A stretch of DNA of 15,583 nt, taken from a bacterium (lineage in GTDB: Bacteria; Bacillota; Clostridia; Oscillospirales; Oscillospiraceae). Positions 6,412-12,336 of this stretch are shown here, one piece after another (the stretch's first letter is position 1; the number at the start of each line of letters is the position of its first letter). Under the pieces are notes generated by a model. That model had not been told where the DNA came from, searched no databases, and saw only the letters and a program-made list of their open reading frames with translations. The stretch covers positions 1-15,583 of the forward strand of contig JAHYYS010000060.1 in the NCBI GenBank assembly GCA_019424865.1, in the 5' to 3' direction. The position numbers were made by a program, and so were the translations under genes.

Positions 6412-7272
6412 ATGGAAGCGCGCAAAAAGGTAACTCTGAGCTACATTCTGGAGAAAAAGGCAAACGGGGAGAAGCTCTCCCGCACGGCCCTTTACGACTA
6501 TCCCATGGCGGTTCTGGCGGAGGAGGCCGGCATTGAGATCATCAACATGGGCGACTCCATCGCCACGGTTATGCTGGGGCACAAGACCACCAATGAGGCG
6601 GATCTGGACGTGATGATTGAGCACGCCAAGGCGGTCCGCGCCGGCACGCCCAGCGCCTTTATCATGGGTGATATGCCCTTCCTGTCCTATCAGATCAGCG
6701 ACCAGGAAGCCATCCGCAACGCCGGCCGCTATATCCGCGAGGCGGGAATGGACTGCGTCAAGATTGAGGGCGGCATGGAAATTGTCCACACCATCGAGGC
6801 GCTGACCAAGGCGGGTATCCCGGTGATTGCCCACACCGGCCTGACCCCCCAGAAGGCTCTGCAGATGGGCGGCTACAAGACCCAGGGCCGGGACACGCTG
6901 GCTGCGGTGGAGCTGATCAAAGAGGTTGCTGCCTTTGAAAAGGCCGGCGCTATCGCCGTGGTAATCGAGGCGGTTCCCGCTGAGGTGGCCAAGATTATCT
7001 ATGAGCGCAGCAATATTCCCATTCTGGGAACCGGCTGCGGCCCGTACAGCGACAGCCCCATGATCAATTTCTACGACATGCTGGGCTTCTACGACCGCAA
7101 TCCGAAATTCGTCAAGAAGTATGCCAATCTCCGCCAGGTGATTCTGGAGGCGGTCGGCCAGTTCGTGCAGGAGTGCCACGACGGCACCTATCCCGGCCCC
7201 GAGCACTGCTATAAGATGAAAGAGGGCGAGGAGGAGAAGCTGCTGGAGCTGCTCAAGGAGCAGGAAGGCTGA
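6412..7272 (+). CDS. panB: PanB-family 2-oxo-acid hydroxymethyltransferase (ketopantoate hydroxymethyltransferase paralog)
   Basis: A 286-residue TIM-barrel enzyme of the PanB family, which reversibly transfers the methylene carbon of 5,10-methylene-tetrahydrofolate onto a 2-oxo acid (classically 2-oxoisovalerate to ketopantoate). Family residues are present: D48-S49 in NMGDS and D87 in GDMPF (metal/substrate), K117 and E119 in VKIEGG, H141 in HTGLTPQ, the GGYKTQGR loop, and E186 in IEAVP (catalytic base). It departs from ordinary PanB where GIGAG..CDGQVLV is expected; here it reads GTGCGPYSDSPMIN. AGGAGG (6396-6401) precedes ATG 6412. It sits after the two dehydrogenases and before a FolD homolog, with no panC or panD. 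I therefore suspect a catabolic or alternative-substrate role rather than vitamin B5 synthesis, though ordinary PanB function cannot be excluded. Confidence 0.85.
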   Translation: MEARKKVTLSYILEKKANGEKLSRTALYDYPMAVLAEEAGIEIINMGDSIATVMLGHKTTNEADLDVMIEHAKAVRAGTPSAFIMGDMPFLSYQISDQEAIRNAGRYIREAGMDCVKIEGGMEIVHTIEALTKAGIPVIAHTGLTPQKALQMGGYKTQGRDTLAAVELIKEVAAFEKAGAIAVVIEAVPAEVAKIIYERSNIPILGTGCGPYSDSPMINFYDMLGFYDRNPKFVKKYANLRQVILEAVGQFVQECHDGTYPGPEHCYKMKEGEEEKLLELLKEQEG

Positions 7273-7283
7273 TATTCTGTATG

Positions 7284-7319
7284 CCGCCGCAGGGGGCCTC
7301 GGGTTCCCTGCGGCGGTTT
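7284..7319 (+). terminator. Intercistronic stem-loop between panB and folD homologs
   Basis: An 11-bp perfect GC stem (7284-7294 with 7306-7316) followed by only TTT. It could be a weak terminator or an mRNA-stabilising hairpin that lowers folD expression relative to the upstream genes. A second small repeat GCGGGC/GCCCGC (7330-7335 with 7348-7353) lies just before the folD ribosome binding site. Confidence 0.5.
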
Positions 7320-7377
7320 CCCAACTGGAGCGGGCGGCAACGGTTCTGCCCGCAGACCTACGCAAGGAGGAAACGAT

Positions 7378-8235
7378 ATGGCTGAATTGCTGAAGGGGGC
7401 GCCGGTCGCCCAGGCGCTCAGCGAGCGCATTCAAGAAAACTGCAGGCGGCTGGAGGAACGGGGTATCACGCCTACCTTTGGGATTGTGCGGGTGGGCGAG
7501 CGGCCGGACGATCTGGCCTATGAGCGCGGCGCCTGCAAGCGGGCGGAGAAGCTTGGGGTCCGGGTGAAAAAGATCCAGCTGCCCGCCGATGTGACGGAGG
7601 AGGAGCTGATTGCGGCCCTGCGCCGAATCAACGAGGACGGGGAGATCCACGGGTGTCTGCTGTTCCGCCCGCTCCCGCCGCATCTGGACACCAATGCGGT
7701 GAGCAAGGTGCTGAGCCCGGAGAAGGACGTGGACGCCATTACCATCACGTCTATGGGCGGGCTGCTGACCAACACGCAAATTGGGTTTGCACCCTGTACC
7801 GCCACCGCCTGTCTGGAACTGCTGCGGTACTATCAAATCCCGCTGGTGGGCAAAAAGACGGTGGTCATCGGGAAGAGCCCCACTGTGGGGCTGCCCACCG
7901 CCCTGCTGCTGATGAACGAGGAGGCCACCGTCTCGGTGTGCCATATCCTGTCAGACCCGGCGGATACCCTTCGCCTGTGCCAGGAGGCGGATTTGATTGT
8001 TTCGGCTGCCGGCTGTGCCAATTTGATCCGGGCGGAGCATGTACACCCCGGTCAGGTGATTGTGGATGTGGGCGTCAACGTGGGGCCGGACGGAAAACTG
8101 TGCGGCGACGTGGCCTTTGATGAGGTGGAGCCCATTGTGGCGGCCATTACGCCGGTCCCGGGCGGAGTGGGCGCGGTGACGTCCACGGTTTTAGTGGGAC
8201 ATGCGGTAGAGGCGGCAGTGCGCGCCTGCCTGTAG
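7378..8235 (+). CDS. folD: Divergent FolD-family methylene-tetrahydrofolate dehydrogenase lacking cyclohydrolase residues
   Basis: A 285-residue FolD homolog of normal length (AAGGAGG 7 nt before ATG 7378). FolD oxidises 5,10-methylene-THF and hydrolyses methenyl-THF to formyl-THF. Conserved landmarks are VGERPDD, KDVD (116-119), PCTATACLELLRYY, GKSPTVG (165-171, usually GRS.IVG), ATVSVCH, IVDVGVN, GDVAFDEV and TPVPGGVG. The catalytic YxxxK motif is broken: Y48 is followed at +4 by A52 instead of lysine, although K54 lies close by. The usual VQLPLP is LFRPLP, so the conserved glutamine is F96, and KDVDG has become KDVDA. From what is known of FolD/MTHFD mechanism, loss of the lysine should abolish or impair cyclohydrolase, which suggests a dehydrogenase-only enzyme or one with a changed substrate. 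Its position after the PanB paralog fits processing of methylene-THF. Confidence 0.85.
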   Translation: MAELLKGAPVAQALSERIQENCRRLEERGITPTFGIVRVGERPDDLAYERGACKRAEKLGVRVKKIQLPADVTEEELIAALRRINEDGEIHGCLLFRPLPPHLDTNAVSKVLSPEKDVDAITITSMGGLLTNTQIGFAPCTATACLELLRYYQIPLVGKKTVVIGKSPTVGLPTALLLMNEEATVSVCHILSDPADTLRLCQEADLIVSAAGCANLIRAEHVHPGQVIVDVGVNVGPDGKLCGDVAFDEVEPIVAAITPVPGGVGAVTSTVLVGHAVEAAVRACL

Positions 8236-8252
8236 CGAATATGGATTCCCTG

Positions 8253-8291
8253 GCAAGCGGCCAGCACCTCCTTCGGGTGCTGGCCGTTTGC
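8253..8291. terminator. Stem-loop between convergent folD and spo0A-like genes
   Basis: An 11-bp perfect stem GGCCAGCACC-type (8258-8268 with 8276-8286), extended by GCAA/TTGC with one mismatch. It begins 18 bp after the folD stop codon and ends 20 bp before the stop codon of the convergent gene, so it can serve both. The T-tract is poor. Confidence 0.6.
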
Positions 8292-8310
8292 TGTCTGGGC
8301 GGGCTGTTGT

Positions 8311-8694
8311 TTATGGCGGACACGCCTCCGGCGGAGGTGGCGGTGCGGGACGGGGGGAACCGGGCGGTGACAGCAGGCTGGAGGACAAAATAGCCAGCAG
8401 CTGGGCAGGACAGGGCTTTTGGGCGAGCGGCCTGCGGGCCAGCTGCTCCAGCAGCGGGCGGCTGCGCGTCCAAATGACGCCGCCCACGGTTCGGATATTT
8501 CGCTCCACTGCCTTCCAGTTTGTGTCATATTGCTTGGCTACGTCGGGATAAACCTGTTTGGTGACCAACAGCAGCGCTTCCGGGGAATCCAGACATAGCT
8601 TCAGGGCGCTGGCTGTGTGAAAAAAGCCCGTGTAATTTGAGGTCACACCCAGGCGGGAGAGCAAGTCATAGATTTCGCGCAGAGAGACATCCAT
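8311..8694 (-). CDS. Stand-alone Spo0A C-terminal (DNA-binding) domain protein
   Basis: A 127-residue protein whose first ~95 residues look like the sigmaA-contacting, DNA-binding effector domain of the sporulation master regulator Spo0A. It opens with EIYDLLSRLGV and TGFFHTASALKL. The diagnostic stretch VTKQVYPDVAKQYDTNWKAV continues into ERNIRTVGGVIW. The receiver domain of Spo0A is absent, so it cannot be phosphorylated in the usual way. The tail (about 108-127) is a low-complexity proline-rich extension. ATG 8694 follows GGGGGTGG and lies 1 bp after the stop codon of the upstream XRE gene, so the two are cotranscribed and probably translationally coupled. It may act as a phosphorylation-independent regulator or modulate Spo0A targets; that is inference. 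Confidence 0.85.
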   Translation of the reverse strand: MDVSLREIYDLLSRLGVTSNYTGFFHTASALKLCLDSPEALLLVTKQVYPDVAKQYDTNWKAVERNIRTVGGVIWTRSRPLLEQLARRPLAQKPCPAQLLAILSSSLLSPPGSPRPAPPPPPEACPP

Positions 8695-8695
8695 T

Positions 8696-8986
8696 TTACA
8701 CCACCCCCTTATGTGTGGCCGGCCCCGCTGAGTTCCCTTTGAGAGGGTGCATGGCGGCCAGGATTTCTGGTTCCTCCCAGGAGAGCACGAAAAATGTGGC
8801 GAGGGGGACGTTTAAGGTTGCCGCCAGACGGGACAGCGCATCCAGTGTGGGATTTGCTCTGCCGTGCTCGATGGCGCGCAAGTAGGAGACGCTCATCTCA
8901 GAACCCAGCGCCAGCTGCTCCTGAGATATCGGTTTGAGCTTGCGCAGAGAAACAATATTTTTTCCGATTTCGACTTTATATGACAA
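8696..8986 (-). CDS. XRE-family HTH regulator (TTG start)
   Basis: A 96-residue protein that is essentially one lambda-Cro/SinR-type helix-turn-helix domain: IGKNIVSLRKLKPISQEQLA, then MSVSYLRAIEHGRANPTL, then DALSRLAATLNVPLATFF. The start is TTG at 8986, supported by AAGGAGGG with 6-nt spacing. The frame is open upstream to 9280, but that extension lacks family similarity and crosses a strong hairpin, so I reject it. It ends 1 bp before the Spo0A-domain gene, forming a two-gene unit. A palindrome upstream (9013-9027) could be its own operator. The combination suggests a small sporulation or stationary-phase switch rather than a phage repressor, as no phage genes are near. Confidence 0.88.
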   Translation of the reverse strand: MSYKVEIGKNIVSLRKLKPISQEQLALGSEMSVSYLRAIEHGRANPTLDALSRLAATLNVPLATFFVLSWEEPEILAAMHPLKGNSAGPATHKGVV

Positions 8987-9012
8987 GAAAATCCCTCCTT
9001 TTCCATTAGAAT

Positions 9013-9027
9013 AGGAAAGAATTTCCT
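9013..9027. promoter_or_regulatory. Candidate operator of the XRE gene
   Basis: AGGAAA-GAA-TTTCCT is a perfect 6-bp inverted repeat with 3-bp spacer, 26 bp upstream of the TTG start codon in an AT-rich promoter stretch. It has the size typical of XRE dimer sites. A possible promoter on this strand is TTTACA (9069-9064) with TATATC (9045-9040), 18-bp spacing. Function is inferred. Confidence 0.4.
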
Positions 9028-9118
9028 TGAATACCAGACGATATAGAGATGGTTTTATAAAAATGTAAAAAATTAGGCTATTTATACAATTGGAATACAG
9101 GGCGGCTCCTGAATGCAG

Positions 9119-9155
9119 AACGGGACGGCGGCCCAAACTGGGCCGCCGTCCCGTT
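9119..9155 (-). terminator. Strong stem-loop downstream of ridA
   Basis: A 17-bp perfect GC-rich stem (9119-9135 with 9139-9155) with a 3-nt loop, 58 bp beyond the ridA stop codon. It probably ends the transporter-RidA operon. The downstream T-tract is weak in both directions. Confidence 0.65.
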
Positions 9156-9213
9156 AGAGAGGGTGTGCTGTTGTGACGCAGCGGCTGCGCGGATAAGGAG
9201 GCAGGCGGTATGC

Positions 9214-9585
9214 CTACAGCTCCGCGATGACCTCGATTTCCACCAGGACATTTTTGGGCAGCGTTTTCACCGCCACACAAGACCTCGCCGGCTTGCTGAC
9301 AAACTTTTGGGCGTACAGCTCATTAAACACGGCGAAATCCCCCATGTCGGCCAGGAAGCAGGTTGTCTTCACCACCGCGCTGAAGTCGGTGCCGGCCTCC
9401 TGCAAAAGTGCCTGGATGTTCTCCAGCACCTGCTTGGTCTGGGCGGTAATATCGGTGCCCGCCACAGCGCCGCTTGCGGGGTCCAGCGGGATCTGGCCGG
9501 AGAGATAGAGCATGCCGCCGGAAATTTTCCCCTGAGAATAGGGGCCGATGGCCTGGGGAGCGTTTGCAGTTTCGATAGTCTTCAT
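9214..9585 (-). CDS. ridA: RidA family 2-iminobutanoate/2-iminopropanoate deaminase
   Basis: A 123-residue YjgF/YER057c/UK114 (RidA) protein. It hydrolyses reactive enamine/imine products released by PLP-dependent dehydratases, giving 2-oxo acids and ammonia and protecting other PLP enzymes. Signature features are the N-terminal NAPQAIGPYSQ, LYLSGQIPLDP, the catalytic arginine in KPARSCVAV, and the C-terminal VLVEIEVIA with its conserved glutamate. Two ATGs are adjacent (9588 and 9585); the second has better spacing (7 nt) from AGGAAGG. It is the last gene of a three-gene operon, 43 bp after the transporter. With a PLP enzyme of the D-cysteine desulfhydrase family two genes upstream, it probably clears the aminoacrylate/iminopropanoate that enzyme makes. 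Confidence 0.95.
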   Translation of the reverse strand: MKTIETANAPQAIGPYSQGKISGGMLYLSGQIPLDPASGAVAGTDITAQTKQVLENIQALLQEAGTDFSAVVKTTCFLADMGDFAVFNELYAQKFVSKPARSCVAVKTLPKNVLVEIEVIAEL

Positions 9586-9628
9586 CATGGTTCCTTCCTT
9601 ATTTCAAGACTGATAAAAGGGGGTGAAC

Positions 9629-11092
9629 TTATACGTTTTTGGCGGTCTTATGTCCGGATCTCAGATGAACTTCGGGCTCGGTGGGGATCTTAAAGCCGGG
9701 GAAGAAGCGATCCCAGCCGGTGGCGGTCAGGACGAGCATGGAGACCACCGCGATAATGCTGAAGTAGTTGGCGGAAATAATCTTGGTGGCAGTGAACTGA
9801 TACAGGGGGTACACGGAAGCGGCCAGACCCGTGAAGTAGATCATATAGCCGTGCCAGGGAATCAGCTGAGAACCGATGGTGCCGAAGGCGTCGGAGAAGG
9901 TGGAGTTGCGCAGCCGCAGCTGGTACATCTGCTCCGGCGTGGCCTCCACTTCCCGCTCGGTCATGTCCTTGATGATGGGCCCCATGGTGACGATCTGGCC
10001 GGTGCAGTCGCCCAGAACAGCGTTGCAGAGCAGGGAGAGCAGGGCGTTGCACACCATCAGCTGGCGCACGCTGCGTACAATTTTGGAAACTCCGCTGACA
10101 ATGGGGTCAAAGGCGTTCATGGTGGACATAATGCCGCCGAAGGCCCCGGTCCACAGCGTCATGGCCACAGTCCAGGAACTGGCCTCGGAAAAGCCGCCGT
10201 AGATCAGATCTCCGAAAGTCGGGATGGTCATCGTGCCGGCCAGCAGACCGAAGATCAGGGCCAGGCCGATGCCGGCGCCCAGACAGATGACTGTGCTGGC
10301 GCCAAAGATTGCCAGGACCACAACGGCGACCAGCGGGATCAGCAAATAGATGGGAACACCCGTGCGGACCTGCTCCAGCAGGGTCACGGCGGTCGCATTT
10401 TCTTCCGCCAGGGTGGTCCAGACATCCTCGGGGATGGCGTCGATGGCGGCGCTGGCGCTGCCCACCGCTCCGCCCAGGCCCTGGGCGCTGGAGACCACGA
10501 AGAAGACCACGATGCCGATGATCAGGCAGGTGATGGACCAGGAACCCTGGTGGCGCACGCGGTCGGTGACCTCCACCTCGTGCACGCCGGAGGAGAGCAC
10601 GGTGGTGTCGGAAATCAGGCCGATGTTATCGCCGAAGCAGCAGCCGCCGGCGATGGCCGCCACTGTGAGCAGGGGGGAGCCGCCCACAATGTGGGAGAGC
10701 CAGAGAAACACCGGAACGCAGGCGGCGAAGGTGCCCCAGGAGGTGCCGGTAGCCACCGAGAGAACAGCGGTTACAATAAGGGCTGCGCTGGCCACGGTGG
10801 AGCCGGTCAGGCCGATTTTCAGCGCCACTTCGATGACGGCGGCGCCTACGCCGCTGGCCATAAACACGTCGGCCATGGCGAAGGAGATCATCAGCAGAAA
10901 GGCGATCTCAATCAGCTTCTTGGCGTTTTCAATAGCGGCAGAGTAGATTTTCTTGTAGGGCTGCCGGTCCAGGGCAAAAGCCAGAACCGCGGCCCAAACT
11001 GTAGCGGCAGGCGCGGCGAGTAGGATGTCAATCCCGCTCAGCAGCATACCGGCCAGAAGGATGACGGGCGTAAGCTTTAAAAATGCTTTCAT
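9629..11092 (-). CDS. NhaC-family Na+/H+ antiporter-like transporter
   Basis: A membrane protein of 487 residues with about a dozen hydrophobic segments, of the NhaC family (ion-transporter superfamily). Motifs include AVLSVATGTSWGTFAACVPV and CFGDNIGLISDTTVLSSG, which matches the NhaC FGD..SP.SDTT signature. Family members exchange Na+ and H+, and some carry organic solutes such as malate/lactate or amino acids. I place the start at ATG 11092, preceded by AAGAAGG at 9-nt spacing; an upstream TTG at 11116 would swallow that ribosome binding site. It lies 30 bp after the PLP-enzyme gene and before ridA, so an amino acid or its deamination product is a likelier cargo than sodium alone. That is a context inference. 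Confidence 0.85.
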   Translation of the reverse strand: MKAFLKLTPVILLAGMLLSGIDILLAAPAATVWAAVLAFALDRQPYKKIYSAAIENAKKLIEIAFLLMISFAMADVFMASGVGAAVIEVALKIGLTGSTVASAALIVTAVLSVATGTSWGTFAACVPVFLWLSHIVGGSPLLTVAAIAGGCCFGDNIGLISDTTVLSSGVHEVEVTDRVRHQGSWSITCLIIGIVVFFVVSSAQGLGGAVGSASAAIDAIPEDVWTTLAEENATAVTLLEQVRTGVPIYLLIPLVAVVVLAIFGASTVICLGAGIGLALIFGLLAGTMTIPTFGDLIYGGFSEASSWTVAMTLWTGAFGGIMSTMNAFDPIVSGVSKIVRSVRQLMVCNALLSLLCNAVLGDCTGQIVTMGPIIKDMTEREVEATPEQMYQLRLRNSTFSDAFGTIGSQLIPWHGYMIYFTGLAASVYPLYQFTATKIISANYFSIIAVVSMLVLTATGWDRFFPGFKIPTEPEVHLRSGHKTAKNV

Positions 11093-11122
11093 AGAACGGT
11101 ACCTTCTTTCTGTCAAAGTCGT

Positions 11123-12124
11123 TTAATATTGGGCGAACAGAGAGCCGAATCCGCCGGTATGGAGATAGCAGGCCGGCCCGCTGATTTTCCGTTTTTGGAT
11201 ATAGTCCTGCATGCCCACCATGGCCTTGCTGTTGTAGACATTTTCCAGCAGGATGCCCTCGGTCCGGGCGAAATCCGGGATGATCCGGCTACTCTCGGGG
11301 GTGTTGGCCCCCCAGCCGGCGCCCCGGTAGCTGTCGTCCAGGATGCAGGCATCCTCCAGCTGGTGCTGGAAGGGGAGCCCCAGGACCTCCTGCAATTCGG
11401 AGATTGTATGGAGGATGTGCTCCCGCAGGGTGTCCCGGTCGTCCTCCACGCTGATAATCACCACCCGGAAGGGGAATCCCAGCAGCGCATTGCCGTAGAT
11501 CAGGCCGGTGGCAACGCCGCCGTTTCCGCCGGGGGCAAACAAGGTGACATCCCGCAGCCCCTGCTGCTCAAACTGTCCGGCCAGTTCCAGTGCCGCGTTG
11601 GTGTAGCCCAGCGCGCCGGTCCCGGTTGTGGCGCCGTTTTCAATCACATAGGGATTGCAGTGGGCGGAAAGGGACTGGGCCAGCTGGTGGACATAGTCTG
11701 TCCGTTCCTGAGCGGATACATTGCCGATGTAGTGGGACTGTGCGCCCAGCAGCTGGTTGAGCAGGACGTTTCCTGTGGGGTGTTCGGGCTCGGCACCGTT
11801 ATGGACCAGAACGCAGCGCAGCCCCGTGCTGGCGCAGGCCGCGGCGGCCAGGGTACACAGATTCGACTGCAGCGGCCCGGAGGCAATCAGAGTGTCCCTG
11901 CCCTTTGCGGCCGCCTCTCCCACAATAAATTCCAGACTGCGCAGCTTGTTTCCGCCGGGGCCGAGGCCTGTGAGATCGTCCCGCTTGATGTACAGTCCGT
12001 CATAGCCAAGCTGCCGCTCCAGATTATGCAGCCGCATCAGCGGCGTGGGCAGGCAGGCGAACTGCGTCCGCGCCACCTGCTGGAGGGCTGTTTCCAAATC
12101 CTGTTTGATACTACCATCTCCCAT
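11123..12124 (-). CDS. PLP-dependent D-cysteine desulfhydrase / ACC deaminase family enzyme
   Basis: A 333-residue fold-type II PLP enzyme of the 1-aminocyclopropane-1-carboxylate deaminase/D-cysteine desulfhydrase family. The substrate and cofactor lysine lies in DDLTGLGPGGNKLRSLEF, followed by SGPLQSNLCTLAAAACA (helix after the PLP lysine). The phosphate-binding glycine loop is probably APGGNGGVATG (the usual SGGTYAG-like position). Such enzymes eliminate from D-cysteine, D-serine derivatives or related amino acids to give ammonia and a 2-oxo acid through an enamine intermediate. It is the first gene of a sigma-54-type operon with an NhaC transporter and RidA. ATG 12124 has only a distant AGGTG as ribosome binding site, so a slightly different start is possible. 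The specific substrate cannot be fixed; a sulfur amino acid is plausible as metA lies nearby. Confidence 0.85.
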   Translation of the reverse strand: MGDGSIKQDLETALQQVARTQFACLPTPLMRLHNLERQLGYDGLYIKRDDLTGLGPGGNKLRSLEFIVGEAAAKGRDTLIASGPLQSNLCTLAAAACASTGLRCVLVHNGAEPEHPTGNVLLNQLLGAQSHYIGNVSAQERTDYVHQLAQSLSAHCNPYVIENGATTGTGALGYTNAALELAGQFEQQGLRDVTLFAPGGNGGVATGLIYGNALLGFPFRVVIISVEDDRDTLREHILHTISELQEVLGLPFQHQLEDACILDDSYRGAGWGANTPESSRIIPDFARTEGILLENVYNSKAMVGMQDYIQKRKISGPACYLHTGGFGSLFAQY

Positions 12125-12160
12125 TCCGTTTTTTTTGGTGCACCTGTGCTATATATTTAA

Positions 12161-12175
12161 GCAAGCAGCGTGCCA
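12161..12175 (-). promoter_or_regulatory. Sigma-54 (-24/-12) promoter of the PLP enzyme-transporter-ridA operon
   Basis: Read on the minus strand, TGGCAC (12175-12170), 5 bp, TTGC (12164-12161). The GG and GC dinucleotides are 10 bp apart as RpoN requires, and the match to the consensus TGGCAC-N5-TTGC is perfect. It lies 37 bp before the start codon of the PLP enzyme and directly downstream of a gene for a sigma-54 activator. Confidence 0.88.
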
Positions 12176-12186
12176 ACTGTGTAACA

Positions 12187-12256
12187 GGAGAAAAATTATT
12201 TCTCCAGAGGCGGTTTTCACCCCGAAAATCCGGGTATCGGGGGCGTGAACATGCCC
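12187..12256 (-). promoter_or_regulatory. Inverted repeats upstream of the sigma-54 promoter (candidate activator sites)
   Basis: Three dyads lie in the 110 bp upstream of the -24 element: GGAGAAA-N5-TTTCTCC (12187-12205), CCCCGA-N11-TCGGGG (12220-12242), and the imperfect GGGCGTG/CATGCCC around 12241-12256. One or more could be the upstream activating sequence of the adjacent regulator. The second lies 45-67 bp upstream of the -24 element, a reasonable distance. The choice between them is uncertain. Confidence 0.4.
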
Positions 12257-12280
12257 GGGGGAGGGGAAAGCCGGAGGGAA

Positions 12281-12336
12281 AAAAGAAAAACTGGTTGGTA
12301 AACTGGGGCCTATTTACCCAGTTTACCAACCAGTTT
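12281..12336 (-). terminator. Intrinsic terminator overlapping the end of the sigma-54 activator gene
   Basis: A 20-bp perfect stem (12288-12307 with 12317-12336) with a 9-nt loop, followed on the minus strand by a T-rich tract (TTCTTTTTTCCC). The stop codon (12312-12310) lies in the loop and one arm encodes the last residues KLVGKLG. It isolates the regulator transcript from the sigma-54 operon that follows. Confidence 0.9.

Noticed and set aside
8311..8986. Prophage or toxin-antitoxin reading of the XRE plus small partner gene
   Set aside because: The partner matches the Spo0A effector domain, not a toxin, and no phage genes, integrase or attachment sites are nearby.
8987..9280. N-terminal extension of the XRE gene to 9280
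   Set aside because: The extra residues do not fit the family, the stretch contains a strong hairpin and AT-rich promoter DNA, and a good ribosome binding site sits before TTG 8986.
9623..11023. Long plus-strand open frame (466 codons) opposite the NhaC-type gene
   Set aside because: Low-complexity Gly/His/Asp-rich translation without recognisable domains; the minus-strand transporter has family motifs and a ribosome binding site.
11129..12160. Plus-strand open frame (343 codons) opposite the PLP enzyme
   Set aside because: No domain pattern, and it covers the sigma-54 promoter; the minus-strand enzyme is clear.
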